Shown here: one piece after another, positions 7,961 to 19,463 of the stretch
Numbering within the stretch: the first letter of the stretch is position 1
Layout: each line of letters opens with the position of its first letter
From: Desulfurobacteriaceae bacterium
GTDB lineage: Bacteria > Aquificota > Aquificia > Desulfurobacteriales > Desulfurobacteriaceae
Direction: 5' to 3'
Assembly: GCA_026987115.1 (NCBI GenBank)
Contig: JALSNF010000011.1
Span: 1 to 56,082, forward strand
DNA: 56,082 nt
Program-made: the position numbers and the translations under genes
The notes under the pieces: generated by a model
What the model was told of the DNA's origin: nothing
Seen by the model: only the letters and a program-made list of their open reading frames with translations
The model's database searches: none

Positions 7961-9144
7961 AGGTTCTTCCTTAGCGCCTTTACAGGTTGAAACTGAGATG
8001 CCTTTTTAGCGGGGAAGTAAACTGCAAAGAGGCTTACCCCTACCGCAAATAGAAAAGATATTATAAATGCCTTTACCGGATAAACTACCGGAACCTTAAG
8101 GGAAGGGAGGAGATACTTTATGAGGATGACTCCTATCCCTATCCCAATTAGTGAGGAGATTAGGGAAATAAGTAGGGCTTCAAGGAGGAAGGCTTTTAAG
8201 ACTTCACCCTTTGTTGCTCCTAGAGCTCTCCTTAGTCCTACTTCCCACTCCCTTACGTAAGCGTTAATGTAGAAGATTGATGAGAGGACGAAACCTCCTA
8301 CTACTAAAGCCGTTAGCGAGGCAAGGCCTAGAAACAGGGCTAAGGTCGCAGAGAGCATAGAGAGGAACTTTTTAACAACTACCGGAGTTATGACCATAAA
8401 CTCGTCTGGTCTATGGTTCTTAAGGAGTATTTTTTTAGTCTCTTTAACTATTGCGTTATATTCCTTTAAGTTTAGAACTCTAAACCTTATAACGCTTACC
8501 CTGTTAAAGGTCTTCTCAACTGTTTTGTCAAAGACTTGGTAGGGAATAAATACTCTGTTGTCTAGGTTGTGGCCGTTTGGAGTTTTCCCTTTCCTTTTAT
8601 AAACTCCTATTACCTTAAAGGGCACCTTTCCAACCAATATTACTTTTCCTATAGGACTTTCCTTTGGCCAGAAGAAGTCGCTTACGTCGTGCCCTACCAC
8701 TGCTACTTTCCTTAGTTCCTTAAAGTCCTCCTCAGTAAATCCCCTTCCCTTTTCAATTTTGTAGTTCCAGGAGGTTAACCAGTTTTTCCCTACCCCAAAA
8801 AGGGAGGTGAACTTAGAGAGTTCAACGTTTGAAACCGTTGTAGGCTTTACGATTCCGTAAGTTAAGGCAAAGATTCCTTCCAGTTTCCCTATTTCCCTTA
8901 CGTCCTTTAAGGTCAGGTTTTGAAATCCTGAGCGAGGCCCTTTTTTAATTGAGCCTGAAACTATTAAAACAGAGTCTGGGCCGAGCTTTTCTATTACTTT
9001 TCTTGCTTGAAGGGAGCTCCCCTCTATTGCAGCCACCACTAAAACTAGAGAAACTACGCCAAAGAGAATTCCGAAAACTGCAAAGAGGCTCCTTGCACGG
9101 TTGTAAAGGAGAGAGTAAACTGTTTCTCTTAGCTTAAATTTCAT
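7957..9144 (-). CDS. MacB/FtsX-type ABC transporter permease, second subunit
   Basis: This is a paralogue of the downstream permease with the same layout: N-terminal membrane segment (LFAVFGILFGVVSLVLVVA), a periplasmic domain and three C-terminal segments, including the EWEVGLRRALGATKGEV coupling helix. The two differ enough to suggest distinct roles in a heterodimeric exporter. The gene overlaps both neighbours by 4 bases (ATGA type), giving ATPase-permease-permease in one translationally coupled block. A tripartite MacAB-TolC pump would need a periplasmic adaptor, and none is in this operon, so a lipoprotein- or peptide-handling exporter is equally possible. Confidence 0.87.
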   Translation of the reverse strand: MKFKLRETVYSLLYNRARSLFAVFGILFGVVSLVLVVAAIEGSSLQARKVIEKLGPDSVLIVSGSIKKGPRSGFQNLTLKDVREIGKLEGIFALTYGIVKPTTVSNVELSKFTSLFGVGKNWLTSWNYKIEKGRGFTEEDFKELRKVAVVGHDVSDFFWPKESPIGKVILVGKVPFKVIGVYKRKGKTPNGHNLDNRVFIPYQVFDKTVEKTFNRVSVIRFRVLNLKEYNAIVKETKKILLKNHRPDEFMVITPVVVKKFLSMLSATLALFLGLASLTALVVGGFVLSSIFYINAYVREWEVGLRRALGATKGEVLKAFLLEALLISLISSLIGIGIGVILIKYLLPSLKVPVVYPVKAFIISFLFAVGVSLFAVYFPAKKASQFQPVKALRKNL

Positions 9145-9833
9145 CTCTCCCTTATCTCTCCGTCTCTTATCTCTATTACCCTCTGGGCAAAGGAGGCTAC
9201 TTCAGGGTCGTGGGTTACGACTATTAAGGTTTTGCCTTCCCTGTGGAGCTCTTTAAAAATCTCCATTACTGCCTTGCTTGACGCAGAGTCAAGCTGTCCG
9301 GTGGGCTCGTCTGCAAGTATAAGTTCAGGTTTGTTTATTAGAGCCCTTGCAATTGCTACCCTCTGTTTCTGTCCTCCTGAAAGCTCTGAAGGTTTAAAGT
9401 TGGCTCTCTCAGCGATGTTAAGCCTTTTTAAGAGCTCCCTTGCCCTCTCTTCCGGGCTCTCTTCCTTAAATCTCTTCTTTTTCTCCCCTTTAGGCAGGTA
9501 TTCAACGGGAACTAAGACGTTGTCAAATGCGTTAAGGTAAGGTATAAGGTAGAAAGACTGGAAGACAAAGCCTATGTGTTTTGCCCTCAGTTTTGAGAGC
9601 TCCTCGTCTTTTAAGGAGAAAACGTCGGTTCCGTTAAAGTAGTACTTTCCTTGGGTAGGTCTGTCTAAACAACCTAGTATGTAAAGGAGGGTTGACTTTC
9701 CGGAGCCCGAAGGACCTATTATTGAAACAAACTCTCCCCTTTCAACTTTTAAGTCTATTCCCTTTAAGACTTCAACTTCCAGCTCTCCCTGCCTATATAC
9801 CTTTCGTATTCCCTTTAGCTCAATTAGAGTCAA
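9141..9833 (-). CDS. ABC transporter ATP-binding protein, LolD/MacB type
   Basis: This cytoplasmic ATPase powers the two permeases encoded just downstream. It has Walker A GPSGSGKST, the Q-loop FVFQSFYLIPYLNAFDNV, signature LSGGQKQRVAIARAL, Walker B LILADEPTGQLD and the H-loop VVTHDPE. The Q-loop phrase and the GQLDS D-loop are typical of the LolD/MacB/FtsE group. At 230 aa it is a single NBD without fusion. It overlaps msrB upstream by 14 bases and the first permease by 4, so all are co-translated. Confidence 0.92.
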   Translation of the reverse strand: MTLIELKGIRKVYRQGELEVEVLKGIDLKVERGEFVSIIGPSGSGKSTLLYILGCLDRPTQGKYYFNGTDVFSLKDEELSKLRAKHIGFVFQSFYLIPYLNAFDNVLVPVEYLPKGEKKKRFKEESPEERARELLKRLNIAERANFKPSELSGGQKQRVAIARALINKPELILADEPTGQLDSASSKAVMEIFKELHREGKTLIVVTHDPEVASFAQRVIEIRDGEIRER

Positions 9834-10215
9834 CTTCTTCTCCCTTAGGTATGAACTTAATTGAGGCAGAGTTTATACAGTACCTAACGTTTCTGGGAGT
9901 CAGTCCCTCGCCGTAGAAAACGTGCCCTAAGTGGGCGTTGCACTTTGAGCACACTACCTCTATCCTGTCGTCTGGTGGCTCTTCTGGAATTTCTCTTACT
10001 GCTCCCTTTATCGCCTTGTCAAAGGAGGGCCAACCACTTGAGGAGAAGAACTTGTCTTCGCTTTTAAATAGGGGCTGTCCGCAGAGTTTACAGACGTAAA
10101 CTCCCTCTTCAAAGTGGTTCCAGTACTCGTTCCTAAAGGGAGGCTCTGTCCCTTTCTTTAGTATTACCCACTTTTCAAATTCCGTTAACTTTTCGTAGTT
10201 AAACTTCCCTTTCAA
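9820..10215 (-). CDS. msrB: Peptide-methionine (R)-S-oxide reductase MsrB
   Basis: MsrB reduces the R-epimer of oxidised methionine in proteins. The zinc site is complete (Cys42/Cys45 in CKLCG and Cys89/Cys92 in CSKCNAHLGHVF). The catalytic cysteine is Cys113 in RYCINSASIKF, and SGWPSF forms part of the substrate pocket. There is no signal peptide, so the enzyme is cytoplasmic. At 131 aa it is a normal stand-alone MsrB with no MsrA fusion. Its position between a molybdopterin gene and an ABC exporter, with overlaps on both sides, is unusual; the reason is not visible. Confidence 0.95.
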   Translation of the reverse strand: MKGKFNYEKLTEFEKWVILKKGTEPPFRNEYWNHFEEGVYVCKLCGQPLFKSEDKFFSSSGWPSFDKAIKGAVREIPEEPPDDRIEVVCSKCNAHLGHVFYGEGLTPRNVRYCINSASIKFIPKGEEVDSN

Positions 10216-10549
10216 TTACCACCTCTTCCTTTATTTTCTCTATTAGCCATTCAAGGGTAGGGAGAACCTCCTTTCTAAATCTGCCTCCTACGGCTACTAG
10301 CATTATTGTATCTCCTACTTTAAGTTTCCCTTTGTTTATCCAAACTTCCACAGCTTCAATCCCTTCTTTTTTTTCTGCTTCCTTTATCAGCTTCTCTAAA
10401 ACTTCCTTGTTAAAAGAGAGCTCCATTCCCTTTACCTTCTCCCCTTCTCTTGAGGTTCCCCTTACTATTCCCTTGTGGAGTATTACCATTCCCAAGTTTT
10501 CAGGTTTTGAACGCTCTTCTACTTTCCTTAAGATTTCCCTTTCGTCCAT
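10199..10549 (-). CDS. MoaE-like molybdopterin synthase large subunit, C-terminus atypical
   Basis: The protein resembles MoaE, which with MoaD inserts dithiolene sulfur into precursor Z. The features seen are GMVILHKGIVRGTSR (the GAVVxFxGxVR strand of the family), a central KGMELSFNKEVLEKLIKEAE, VEVWINKGKLKVGDTIMLVAV in place of the usual HRxGxLxxGE segment, and a final helix IEKIKEEVVIEREV. At 116 aa it is shorter than typical MoaE (about 140-150). The final PxWKxE segment with the second catalytic lysine is replaced. It may be a divergent enzyme or a non-catalytic relative. It lies directly after mobA in the same operon, and no MoaD is nearby. Confidence 0.7.
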   Translation of the reverse strand: MDEREILRKVEERSKPENLGMVILHKGIVRGTSREGEKVKGMELSFNKEVLEKLIKEAEKKEGIEAVEVWINKGKLKVGDTIMLVAVGGRFRKEVLPTLEWLIEKIKEEVVIEREV

Positions 10550-10558
10550 ACCCTCTCC

Positions 10559-11110
10559 TTAGAGAATTTCCCAGTAGTCTTTTACAGTGTTAACGTTTTT
10601 AAAGGAAAGTCCCTTGTAGTCAAAAGTTTTTAGCTCTTTCCTTTTTATCTCTCTGGCTTTTGCCCTTTTAAGGAGCTCCCTCACCCTAAACTCTCCTTTT
10701 CTTAGGAGCTCCTCTACCAGAAAAAGGTTTTCTTTAAAAAGTAGGCAGTGGAGGAAGTTCCCTTCAACGAAGGCAGGAAAAGGTTGTTGGGAGATGTACC
10801 TTAAAACCCTTTCCTTTATTAAAGGAGCATCTCCGGGCAGAAAGAGGACCTTTTTAAACCTTGCCTCCTTAAGAGCAGTAAAAATCCCGTAAAGGGGAGC
10901 GTACTCTTCAAAGGGCTCCCTTACCCACCTTACGCCGGGATGTTTTCTTACAGGTTCAAACTTCCCAACCACTAAAACTTCTTTTCCTATCTCCTTTGCT
11001 ACTTTTACGCTCCTGTCTAAAAGGGTCTCTCCCAAAAGGGGAGCTCTAAGCTTGTTTCCCCTTTCAAAGCGGGAGCTCTTACCCCCTGCAAGGACGCATA
11101 CGCTTATCAG
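10559..11110 (-). CDS. mobA: MobA-like molybdenum cofactor guanylyltransferase, probable CTG start
   Basis: MobA attaches GMP to molybdopterin to form the dinucleotide cofactor. The first ordinary start (TTG at 11035) lacks the nucleotide-binding loop. Reading upstream in frame gives ISVCVLAGGKSSRFERGNKL, whose LAGGKSSR is the hallmark loop. No ATG, GTG or TTG precedes it, but a CTG at 11110-11108 overlaps the moaCB stop (CTGA) and lies 6 bases after AGGAGG. I therefore propose CTG initiation and a 183-aa product. The later motif LPGDAPL is the Mg/GTP site. The loop lacks the usual GxDK ending (RGNK here), so a related nucleotidyltransferase remains possible. Confidence 0.8.
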   Translation of the reverse strand: MISVCVLAGGKSSRFERGNKLRAPLLGETLLDRSVKVAKEIGKEVLVVGKFEPVRKHPGVRWVREPFEEYAPLYGIFTALKEARFKKVLFLPGDAPLIKERVLRYISQQPFPAFVEGNFLHCLLFKENLFLVEELLRKGEFRVRELLKRAKAREIKRKELKTFDYKGLSFKNVNTVKDYWEIL

Positions 11111-12018
11111 TGGCCGCCTCCTTGAGCCATTTTAAAAGCGTGCTTTAAAAGGGGAGCAAGGGTTCTTAAGTTCTCCTCTACTCCCTTTTTAGAGCCAGGC
11201 AGGTTTATAACCATACACTCTGGAGTGATAAACCCTGCCTTTCCCCTGCTCATTAGTGCCTTTGGGGTAAACTTAACTCCCAAGACCCTCATAGCCTCCT
11301 CAAAGCCCACCATCTCCTTTTTTATAAGTTCCTTCGTCGCTTCCGGAGTTAAGTCCCTGCTACTAAAGCCGGTTCCTCCGCTGGTTATTATTATGTTGGC
11401 TCCTCTTTCTTGAAACTCTCTTATGGCCCTTTTAATCTCTTCAATCTCGTCCGGCACTATCTCTTTACCTATAACTTCCGCCCCAAACTCTTCAAGCACT
11501 TTGCGAGCAACTTCTCCACTTTCGTCCTTCCTTTCACCTTTAAATGCAGAGTCGCTTACGGTTATAACTGCGGCCTTTAAACCTTTTAGGTCTTCTGCCC
11601 AGTCGCTTTTCCCTCCGCTTTTTGACACTACTTTAACTCCCTCAATTACCATGCTGTTGTCAAAAGCCTTGCACATGTCAAATACGTTAAGGAGTGCAGA
11701 CATTACCGCGTTCATAGCTTCAACTTCGTATCCTGTTCTCCAGATTCCTTTAACTTCAGCTTCAACTTCTATGTAGTCCTCTCCTACTTTCGTGTTTACC
11801 ACCACTTGGTCTATAGGTATCGGGTGGCAAAAGGGCATTAGGTCTGCGGTCTTCTTTGCTCCTATTATCCCTGCAATTTGGGAGGCTGCTAAAACGTCCC
11901 CTTTTGGGATTTTGTTTTCAAGTATTAGCTTGATTGTTTCAGGAGAAAGCCTTATCCTCCCTACGGCTTTTGCCTTCCTTAAGTTGTTGAACTTGTATGT
12001 AATGTCTGCAGTTTTCAT
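11107..12018 (-). CDS. moaCB: Bifunctional molybdenum cofactor protein, MoaC-MoaB fusion
   Basis: Residues 1-148 are MoaC, cyclic pyranopterin monophosphate synthase, acting after MoaA on the GTP-derived intermediate; PFCHPIP (62-68), NVFDMCKAFD and KSGGKS carry its active-site signatures. Residues about 148-303 are a MoaB/MogA domain, the molybdopterin adenylyltransferase, with TVSDSAFKGERKDESG, TSGGTGFSSRDLTPE (212-226) and NLPGSKKGVEENL. The fusion joins an early and a late step of one pathway in one polypeptide. It opens the operon and its stop codon overlaps the proposed CTG start of mobA. Fusions of this type are known in some bacteria. Confidence 0.94.
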   Translation of the reverse strand: MKTADITYKFNNLRKAKAVGRIRLSPETIKLILENKIPKGDVLAASQIAGIIGAKKTADLMPFCHPIPIDQVVVNTKVGEDYIEVEAEVKGIWRTGYEVEAMNAVMSALLNVFDMCKAFDNSMVIEGVKVVSKSGGKSDWAEDLKGLKAAVITVSDSAFKGERKDESGEVARKVLEEFGAEVIGKEIVPDEIEEIKRAIREFQERGANIIITSGGTGFSSRDLTPEATKELIKKEMVGFEEAMRVLGVKFTPKALMSRGKAGFITPECMVINLPGSKKGVEENLRTLAPLLKHAFKMAQGGGH

Positions 12019-12047
12019 AACTCCTCCTTGGGCTTGACTTTAAAAGA

Positions 12048-12076
12048 TGTTATTCAATTTCTTCCCTTTGCGTCAA
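12048..12076 (-). promoter_or_regulatory. Candidate promoter of the moaCB operon
   Basis: On the minus strand, TTGACG (12076-12071) is followed after 17 bases by ATAACA (12053-12048). The -35 box is good and the -10 box is weak. It sits about 30 bases upstream of the moaCB start in the divergent gap with ligA. Confidence 0.35.
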
Positions 12077-12096
12077 GTCGCTTTTTGTTCTATTCT
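12068..12096 (+). promoter_or_regulatory. Candidate promoter of ligA
   Basis: TTGCGT (12068-12073) and TATTCT (12091-12096) are separated by 17 bases and lie 30 bases upstream of the ligA ATG. The -35 overlaps the opposing moaCB -35, so the two promoters would share a face of the same DNA segment. Confidence 0.35.
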
Positions 12097-12104
12097 TAAG
12101 CTAA

Positions 12105-15378
<3,274 letters not shown>

Positions 15379-15382
<4 letters not shown>

Positions 15383-16476
15383 TCTTCCCTCTTTTTAAAG
15401 GTCTTTAGCGTCGCTAAAAAGAGAACCACCCAGAAGAGTGTAAGAGCTCCCAAGTCCTTTACTATTAAACTTAACGGGTCTCCTTTAAAGAAGATGCTCT
15501 TTAAAAACCTTAGATAGTAAAAGGTAGGTATAAGGTGAGCAGTTATCCTGCCGCTTGTCCCCATAGACGATACGGGGGTTAAGTATCCAGAATACAAAAT
15601 AGAAGGGACTACGGTTAAAACTGTAGTTCCAATGAAGGCTGCAGCTTGGGAGGAGAAGAAGTTTGATATTAAAAGCCCGAAACTAACTGCAACGAATGTG
15701 TAAATTAAGCTTCCCAGAGTAAGCAGTAGAGTGCTCCCCTTTTGAGAAACCCCAAAGAGAAATACCGTCATAAAGTAAGCTATGAAAAAGACTACAGTTG
15801 AAAGGAGAGCTCCAGATAGGAACTTTCCGGTTATAAACTCCCCTTTCGTGATAGGGGAGGAGTAGGCGTTGTATATTGAGCCAGATTCTTTCTCCTTTAC
15901 TATTAAAAGGGCAGAGAAGACCGCCGGGGAGATTAAGAGAACTACCGCCATAGTTCCAACTGCTACTAAGTAGTCTTGGTTTAAAGACTCGTTAAACCAA
16001 TATCTCTGTTCAACCTTAAAGTTAGGCTTTACCTTTAGTGCTTCCCTTGCTGAAATTGCTTCAACGTAAGACTTTATAACCTCTGCCCTGTAAGGGAAAG
16101 TTCCGTCTATGAGAGCTTGAAACTCTCCCTTTTCTCCCCTTTCTACTCTCTTTTCAAAGTTCGGAGGGAAGACTATTATCAGGCTTACCTTACCCTTTTC
16201 AAGGAGCTTTTCTGCTTTATCGTAGGAGGTTAGGTAGCCCTTTAGGTCAAAGTATTCCCTGTTGCTGGCGAACTTATCCTCTATCTCCCTTGAGAGTTTA
16301 GAGTTGTCAAGGTCAAGAACTGCGAAAGGAACTTTCTTTACCTCAAGTTTTAACCCGTATCCAAATACCACCATCATAGAGATAGGAACTAAGAGGAAAG
16401 TTAAAAGGGAAATAGGCTCCCTTAGGAGCTCTTTCACCTCCTTTTTAACTATTCCTACTACTCTTTTCCACTTCAT
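15379..16476 (-). CDS. ABC-2 type transporter permease, second subunit
   Basis: This permease has the same fold as the downstream gene: N-terminal helix (PISLLTFLLVPISMMVVFGYGL), an extracytoplasmic domain (about residues 40-175) with the LIIVFPPNFEKRVERGEKGE segment shared in shape with its partner, and a C-terminal helix bundle ending in a basic tail. It overlaps the ATPase gene by 32 bases and the next permease by 4. YbhF-YbhS-YbhR of enteric bacteria has the same order of ATPase and two permeases plus an HlyD-type adaptor, which supports an efflux role. Confidence 0.88.
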
Positions 16477-18304
16477 ATATGAAAACGTCCTCCATAGTAA
16501 TCTCTCCCTCTCTAACCTTAAACTCTTTAATGTCTGCCTTTTTTAAGGCTTCTTCCACTTTCCCCTCTTTTAGAAAGAGCTTTACTTTACTTCCATATAT
16601 GAAGGCCGTAATTCCTTCTTTCTTTAACTTTTCAACTGCTTCAAAGGGATATGGCGTGTACATTAGGTAAGCTTTTCCTACTTCCTCTTTTACCTTCTCC
16701 TTAAGCTCTTGAGGTTTTCCTAAAGCTATTACTTCTCCCCTGTTCATTAAAAGGAGCCTGTCGCAATATTCTGCCTCGTCAAGGTAGTGGGTTGTGGTAA
16801 TGACCGTAGTTCCAAACTTCCTTGAGAGCTCCCTTATAACCTGCCAGAAAACTTCCCTCTCTGCAGGGTCAACTCCAGAAGTGGGCTCGTCAAGGAAGAG
16901 GATTGCCGGGGAGTGGAGGAGGGCAGAAAGGAGAGAGACCCTCTGTTTTATTCCTAAAGGGAGTTCCTTAACGAGTTTTCCTTCGTATTCTTCCAAGCCT
17001 AAGGTAGGTGCCGTTTCCTTCACTTTCTCCTTTATCTCTTTTAAAGGCACTCCGTAAAGGCTTCCCCAGAGAAGGAGGTTTTCCTTAACGGTTAAGTCCT
17101 CGTAGAGGGAAAACTTCTGAGACATGTACCCTATTATCTCTTTGATTTCGTTTCTGTCGGTTTTGCCGGCTACAACTACTTTTCCTTTAGTAGGCTCGTA
17201 AAGGCCTAAAATCGTCTTTATCAGAGTAGTTTTGCCTGCTCCGTTTGGCCCTAGAACTCCAAATATCTCTCCCCTTTTTACTTTAAAGCTTACTCCCTTT
17301 ACTGCTTTAAAGCTTCCAAAAGCTTTAACAACTTTCTCTACGACGACCGCATCTTGGGGAACTTCCGTTTTCGGTTTAAAGCTTTCTGAAATTTCCACCT
17401 TTTTTAGACCTACCTTTTCAATGAAGAGGTCTTCTATTTCAGGCTCTACCTCTTTTATCTCTACATTAAGGCCACTTAAGGCCTTCTCTACCTTGTCTTT
17501 TTCCTCTACTACCCTGACTTTTTCTCCCCTTATCCTTACAGTGTTTGAAACCTCCCAGAGTTTTTCGTAAGCCTTAAGGTAATCTTCCCCTTCTATTATC
17601 AAGACCGGTTTTTTGGTTTTTGCCACCTCTTCCGGTGTCCCTTGGGCAAGCTCCCTTCCCCCTTTCATAAGTAAAACCCTGCTTCCCCTTTCTGCTTCGT
17701 CAAGGTAGGAGGTTGCAACCATTACGGTTATGCCCTCTTTTACGTAGCCGTAGATTAGCTTCCAGAGCTCCCTCCTTGAAAGGGGGTCAACTCCCGTAGT
17801 GGGCTCGTCAAGCACTAGAAGTTTTGGTTTGTGAATTAGGGCACAGCACATCCCCAACTTCTGCATCATTCCCCCTGAGAGCTTACCCGCCTGCCTCTCT
17901 TTAAACTCCCAGAGTCCAGTTGCTTTAAGGAGGAGCTCCTTTCTCCTTTCCTTTTCCTCACCTTCTACCCCGTAGAGGCTTGCAAAGAAGTCTATGTTCT
18001 CTTCTACAGAGAGTTTCTTGTAGAGGTTCCTTCCGAGCCCTTGTGGCATAAATGATATCTTCTCTCTTATCTTATTAAACTCTTTTTCTTTCTTTGGGTC
18101 TTTCCCTAAAACCTTTAACTTCCCTTTTGCGTAGTTGACCACTCCGCACACGGCCTTTAGCGTTGAAGACTTGCCGGCTCCGTCTGGCCCTATAAATATG
18201 AAGACCTCTCCTTCCTTTACTTTAAAGGAAAGACCTTTTACTGCCTTTACTTTCCCCTTCTTGTAGAAGACCTGTAAGTTTTCACTTTCTACTACCATTT
18301 CCAA
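16445..18304 (-). CDS. Tandem-NBD ABC transporter ATPase, YbhF-like
   Basis: Two complete nucleotide-binding domains are fused in 619 residues. NBD1 has Walker A GPDGAGKSS (39-47), signature LSGGMMQKL and Walker B LLVLDEPTTGVDP. NBD2 (from about residue 318) has GPNGAGKTT, a degenerate signature LPLGIKQRV and AILFLDEPTSGVDP. YbhF-type proteins characteristically show this LPLG variant in the second half. It energises the two ABC-2 permeases encoded downstream. The start is either the TTG at 18304 or the ATG at 18298; both lie within the last codons of the adaptor gene, so translation is coupled. No membrane segment is present. Confidence 0.91.
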   Translation of the reverse strand: MEMVVESENLQVFYKKGKVKAVKGLSFKVKEGEVFIFIGPDGAGKSSTLKAVCGVVNYAKGKLKVLGKDPKKEKEFNKIREKISFMPQGLGRNLYKKLSVEENIDFFASLYGVEGEEKERRKELLLKATGLWEFKERQAGKLSGGMMQKLGMCCALIHKPKLLVLDEPTTGVDPLSRRELWKLIYGYVKEGITVMVATSYLDEAERGSRVLLMKGGRELAQGTPEEVAKTKKPVLIIEGEDYLKAYEKLWEVSNTVRIRGEKVRVVEEKDKVEKALSGLNVEIKEVEPEIEDLFIEKVGLKKVEISESFKPKTEVPQDAVVVEKVVKAFGSFKAVKGVSFKVKRGEIFGVLGPNGAGKTTLIKTILGLYEPTKGKVVVAGKTDRNEIKEIIGYMSQKFSLYEDLTVKENLLLWGSLYGVPLKEIKEKVKETAPTLGLEEYEGKLVKELPLGIKQRVSLLSALLHSPAILFLDEPTSGVDPAEREVFWQVIRELSRKFGTTVITTTHYLDEAEYCDRLLLMNRGEVIALGKPQELKEKVKEEVGKAYLMYTPYPFEAVEKLKKEGITAFIYGSKVKLFLKEGKVEEALKKADIKEFKVREGEITMEDVFIYEVEKSSRNS

Positions 18305-19460
18305 TCTCTATGTAGCAGTCTGCGGGCATTCCCGGCTTTAAGACGAAGTTTGGGTTTTTAAGTAGCTTAAGTTTTACCTTAAACACCTCTTTTACCCTTT
18401 CTTCTTTCGTTTGAACCTCTTTCGGCGTAAACTCGGCCTTGCTACTTATGTAGGTAAGAACTACCGGGAACTTCCTTTTAGGGTAGGAGTCAACTTTTAC
18501 AAAACCCCTTTGCCCCAAGTGGAGTAGTCCTATTTCCTTTTCCGGGACGTAGCCTTCAAAGTAGAGTTTGTTTAGGTTGTACATGGTGTATATGGGAGCT
18601 CCCGGAGATATTACCTCTCCTGCGTTAACCAGTTTTTCAGATATTACCCCGTTTATCGGAGAGTAGATTTTCAGGTTTTCTATTACTGCCTCAACCTCTT
18701 TAAGTTTCCCTCTTAAACTCTCTGCCTCCTTCTCGGCTGCCCTTGCTTCTTCCTCCTTTGCCTTTATCGTTTTCTTTAATGCCTCTATCTCTTTTTCCAG
18801 AGCTTTAACTTCTCTCTTCCTGTTTTCTGAGAGCTCTATTAAGTTTTTCGCTTCTTTAACCTTTACTTTGTAAGTTCCTACTAAGGAAAGGGCAGATTGG
18901 TAGGAGCTCTGGGCCTCCTTAAGCCTAAGTTCCGCCTCTTCGTACTTACTCTTTGATATTACCCTTCGTAAGTAGAGGTTTTTAAACCTCTCGTAGTCTT
19001 TCTCTACCTTACTTAAGACGGCCTTTGCCTTTTTAAGCTGTGCTTTGGCTTCCTTTAGGCCAAAACTTGCCCTTTGGAGCTCCTCCTTAGAGTTTTTTAT
19101 CCCTACAGCTACGCTCCTTTTAAGCTCCTTTAGCTTCTCTTCTTCTCCCTTTAGCTTTTCCTTCATAGCTTCAACTTCTACTCTTACCGCTTCTGCCTTT
19201 TTTAAGGCTCCTTCGTAAGCTGCCTTTACAGCTTCCTTCTTAGCTTCAACCTCCTTTGACTCTAGCTTTCCTAAAACTTCCCCTTTCTTAGCCCAATCCC
19301 CCTCTTCCTTAAAGAGCTTCTCTACCTTACCTCCGTACTTTGTTGAAACTATGTACTCGTCTCCCTCTATTCGTCCGTTTACGTAAAGGAGAGAGCTTTT
19401 CTCACTTTTACACCCTGCCACTAAAAGGGCCGTGCAGGCAATTACCGCTAACTTTTTCAT
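18282..19460 (-). CDS. HlyD-type periplasmic adaptor lipoprotein
   Basis: The adaptor bridges an inner-membrane pump to TolC. A lipoprotein signal with lipobox LVAGC anchors it to a membrane. It continues with a biotinyl-lipoyl half (GRIEGDEYIVSTKYGGKVEKL), a very long Lys/Glu/Ala-rich coiled-coil hairpin (about residues 75-255) and the second lipoyl half plus beta-barrel (IYSPINGVISEKLVNAGEVI, then PEKEIGLLHLGQRGFVKVDS). The position directly upstream of the double-NBD ATPase and two ABC-2 permeases makes it the adaptor of the ABC pump, as in ybhG-ybhFSR. It follows tolC after 3 bases. Confidence 0.9.
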   Translation of the reverse strand: MKKLAVIACTALLVAGCKSEKSSLLYVNGRIEGDEYIVSTKYGGKVEKLFKEEGDWAKKGEVLGKLESKEVEAKKEAVKAAYEGALKKAEAVRVEVEAMKEKLKGEEEKLKELKRSVAVGIKNSKEELQRASFGLKEAKAQLKKAKAVLSKVEKDYERFKNLYLRRVISKSKYEEAELRLKEAQSSYQSALSLVGTYKVKVKEAKNLIELSENRKREVKALEKEIEALKKTIKAKEEEARAAEKEAESLRGKLKEVEAVIENLKIYSPINGVISEKLVNAGEVISPGAPIYTMYNLNKLYFEGYVPEKEIGLLHLGQRGFVKVDSYPKRKFPVVLTYISSKAEFTPKEVQTKEERVKEVFKVKLKLLKNPNFVLKPGMPADCYIEIGNGSRK

Positions 19461-19463
19461 CTT

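Noticed and set aside
10559-11035. mobA as a truncated pseudogene lacking its nucleotide-binding loop
   Set aside because: The missing loop is encoded in frame directly upstream and is lost only if a conventional start codon is required.
11225-12037. Long open frames on the plus strand opposite moaCB
   Set aside because: They are low-complexity Ser/Thr/Pro-rich translations mirroring the codon pattern of moaCB, with no motifs or ribosome sites.
16445-18304. Degenerate second ABC signature as a sign of an inactive ATPase
   Set aside because: LPLGxxQR is typical of the second half of YbhF-type proteins, and both Walker A and B motifs are intact.
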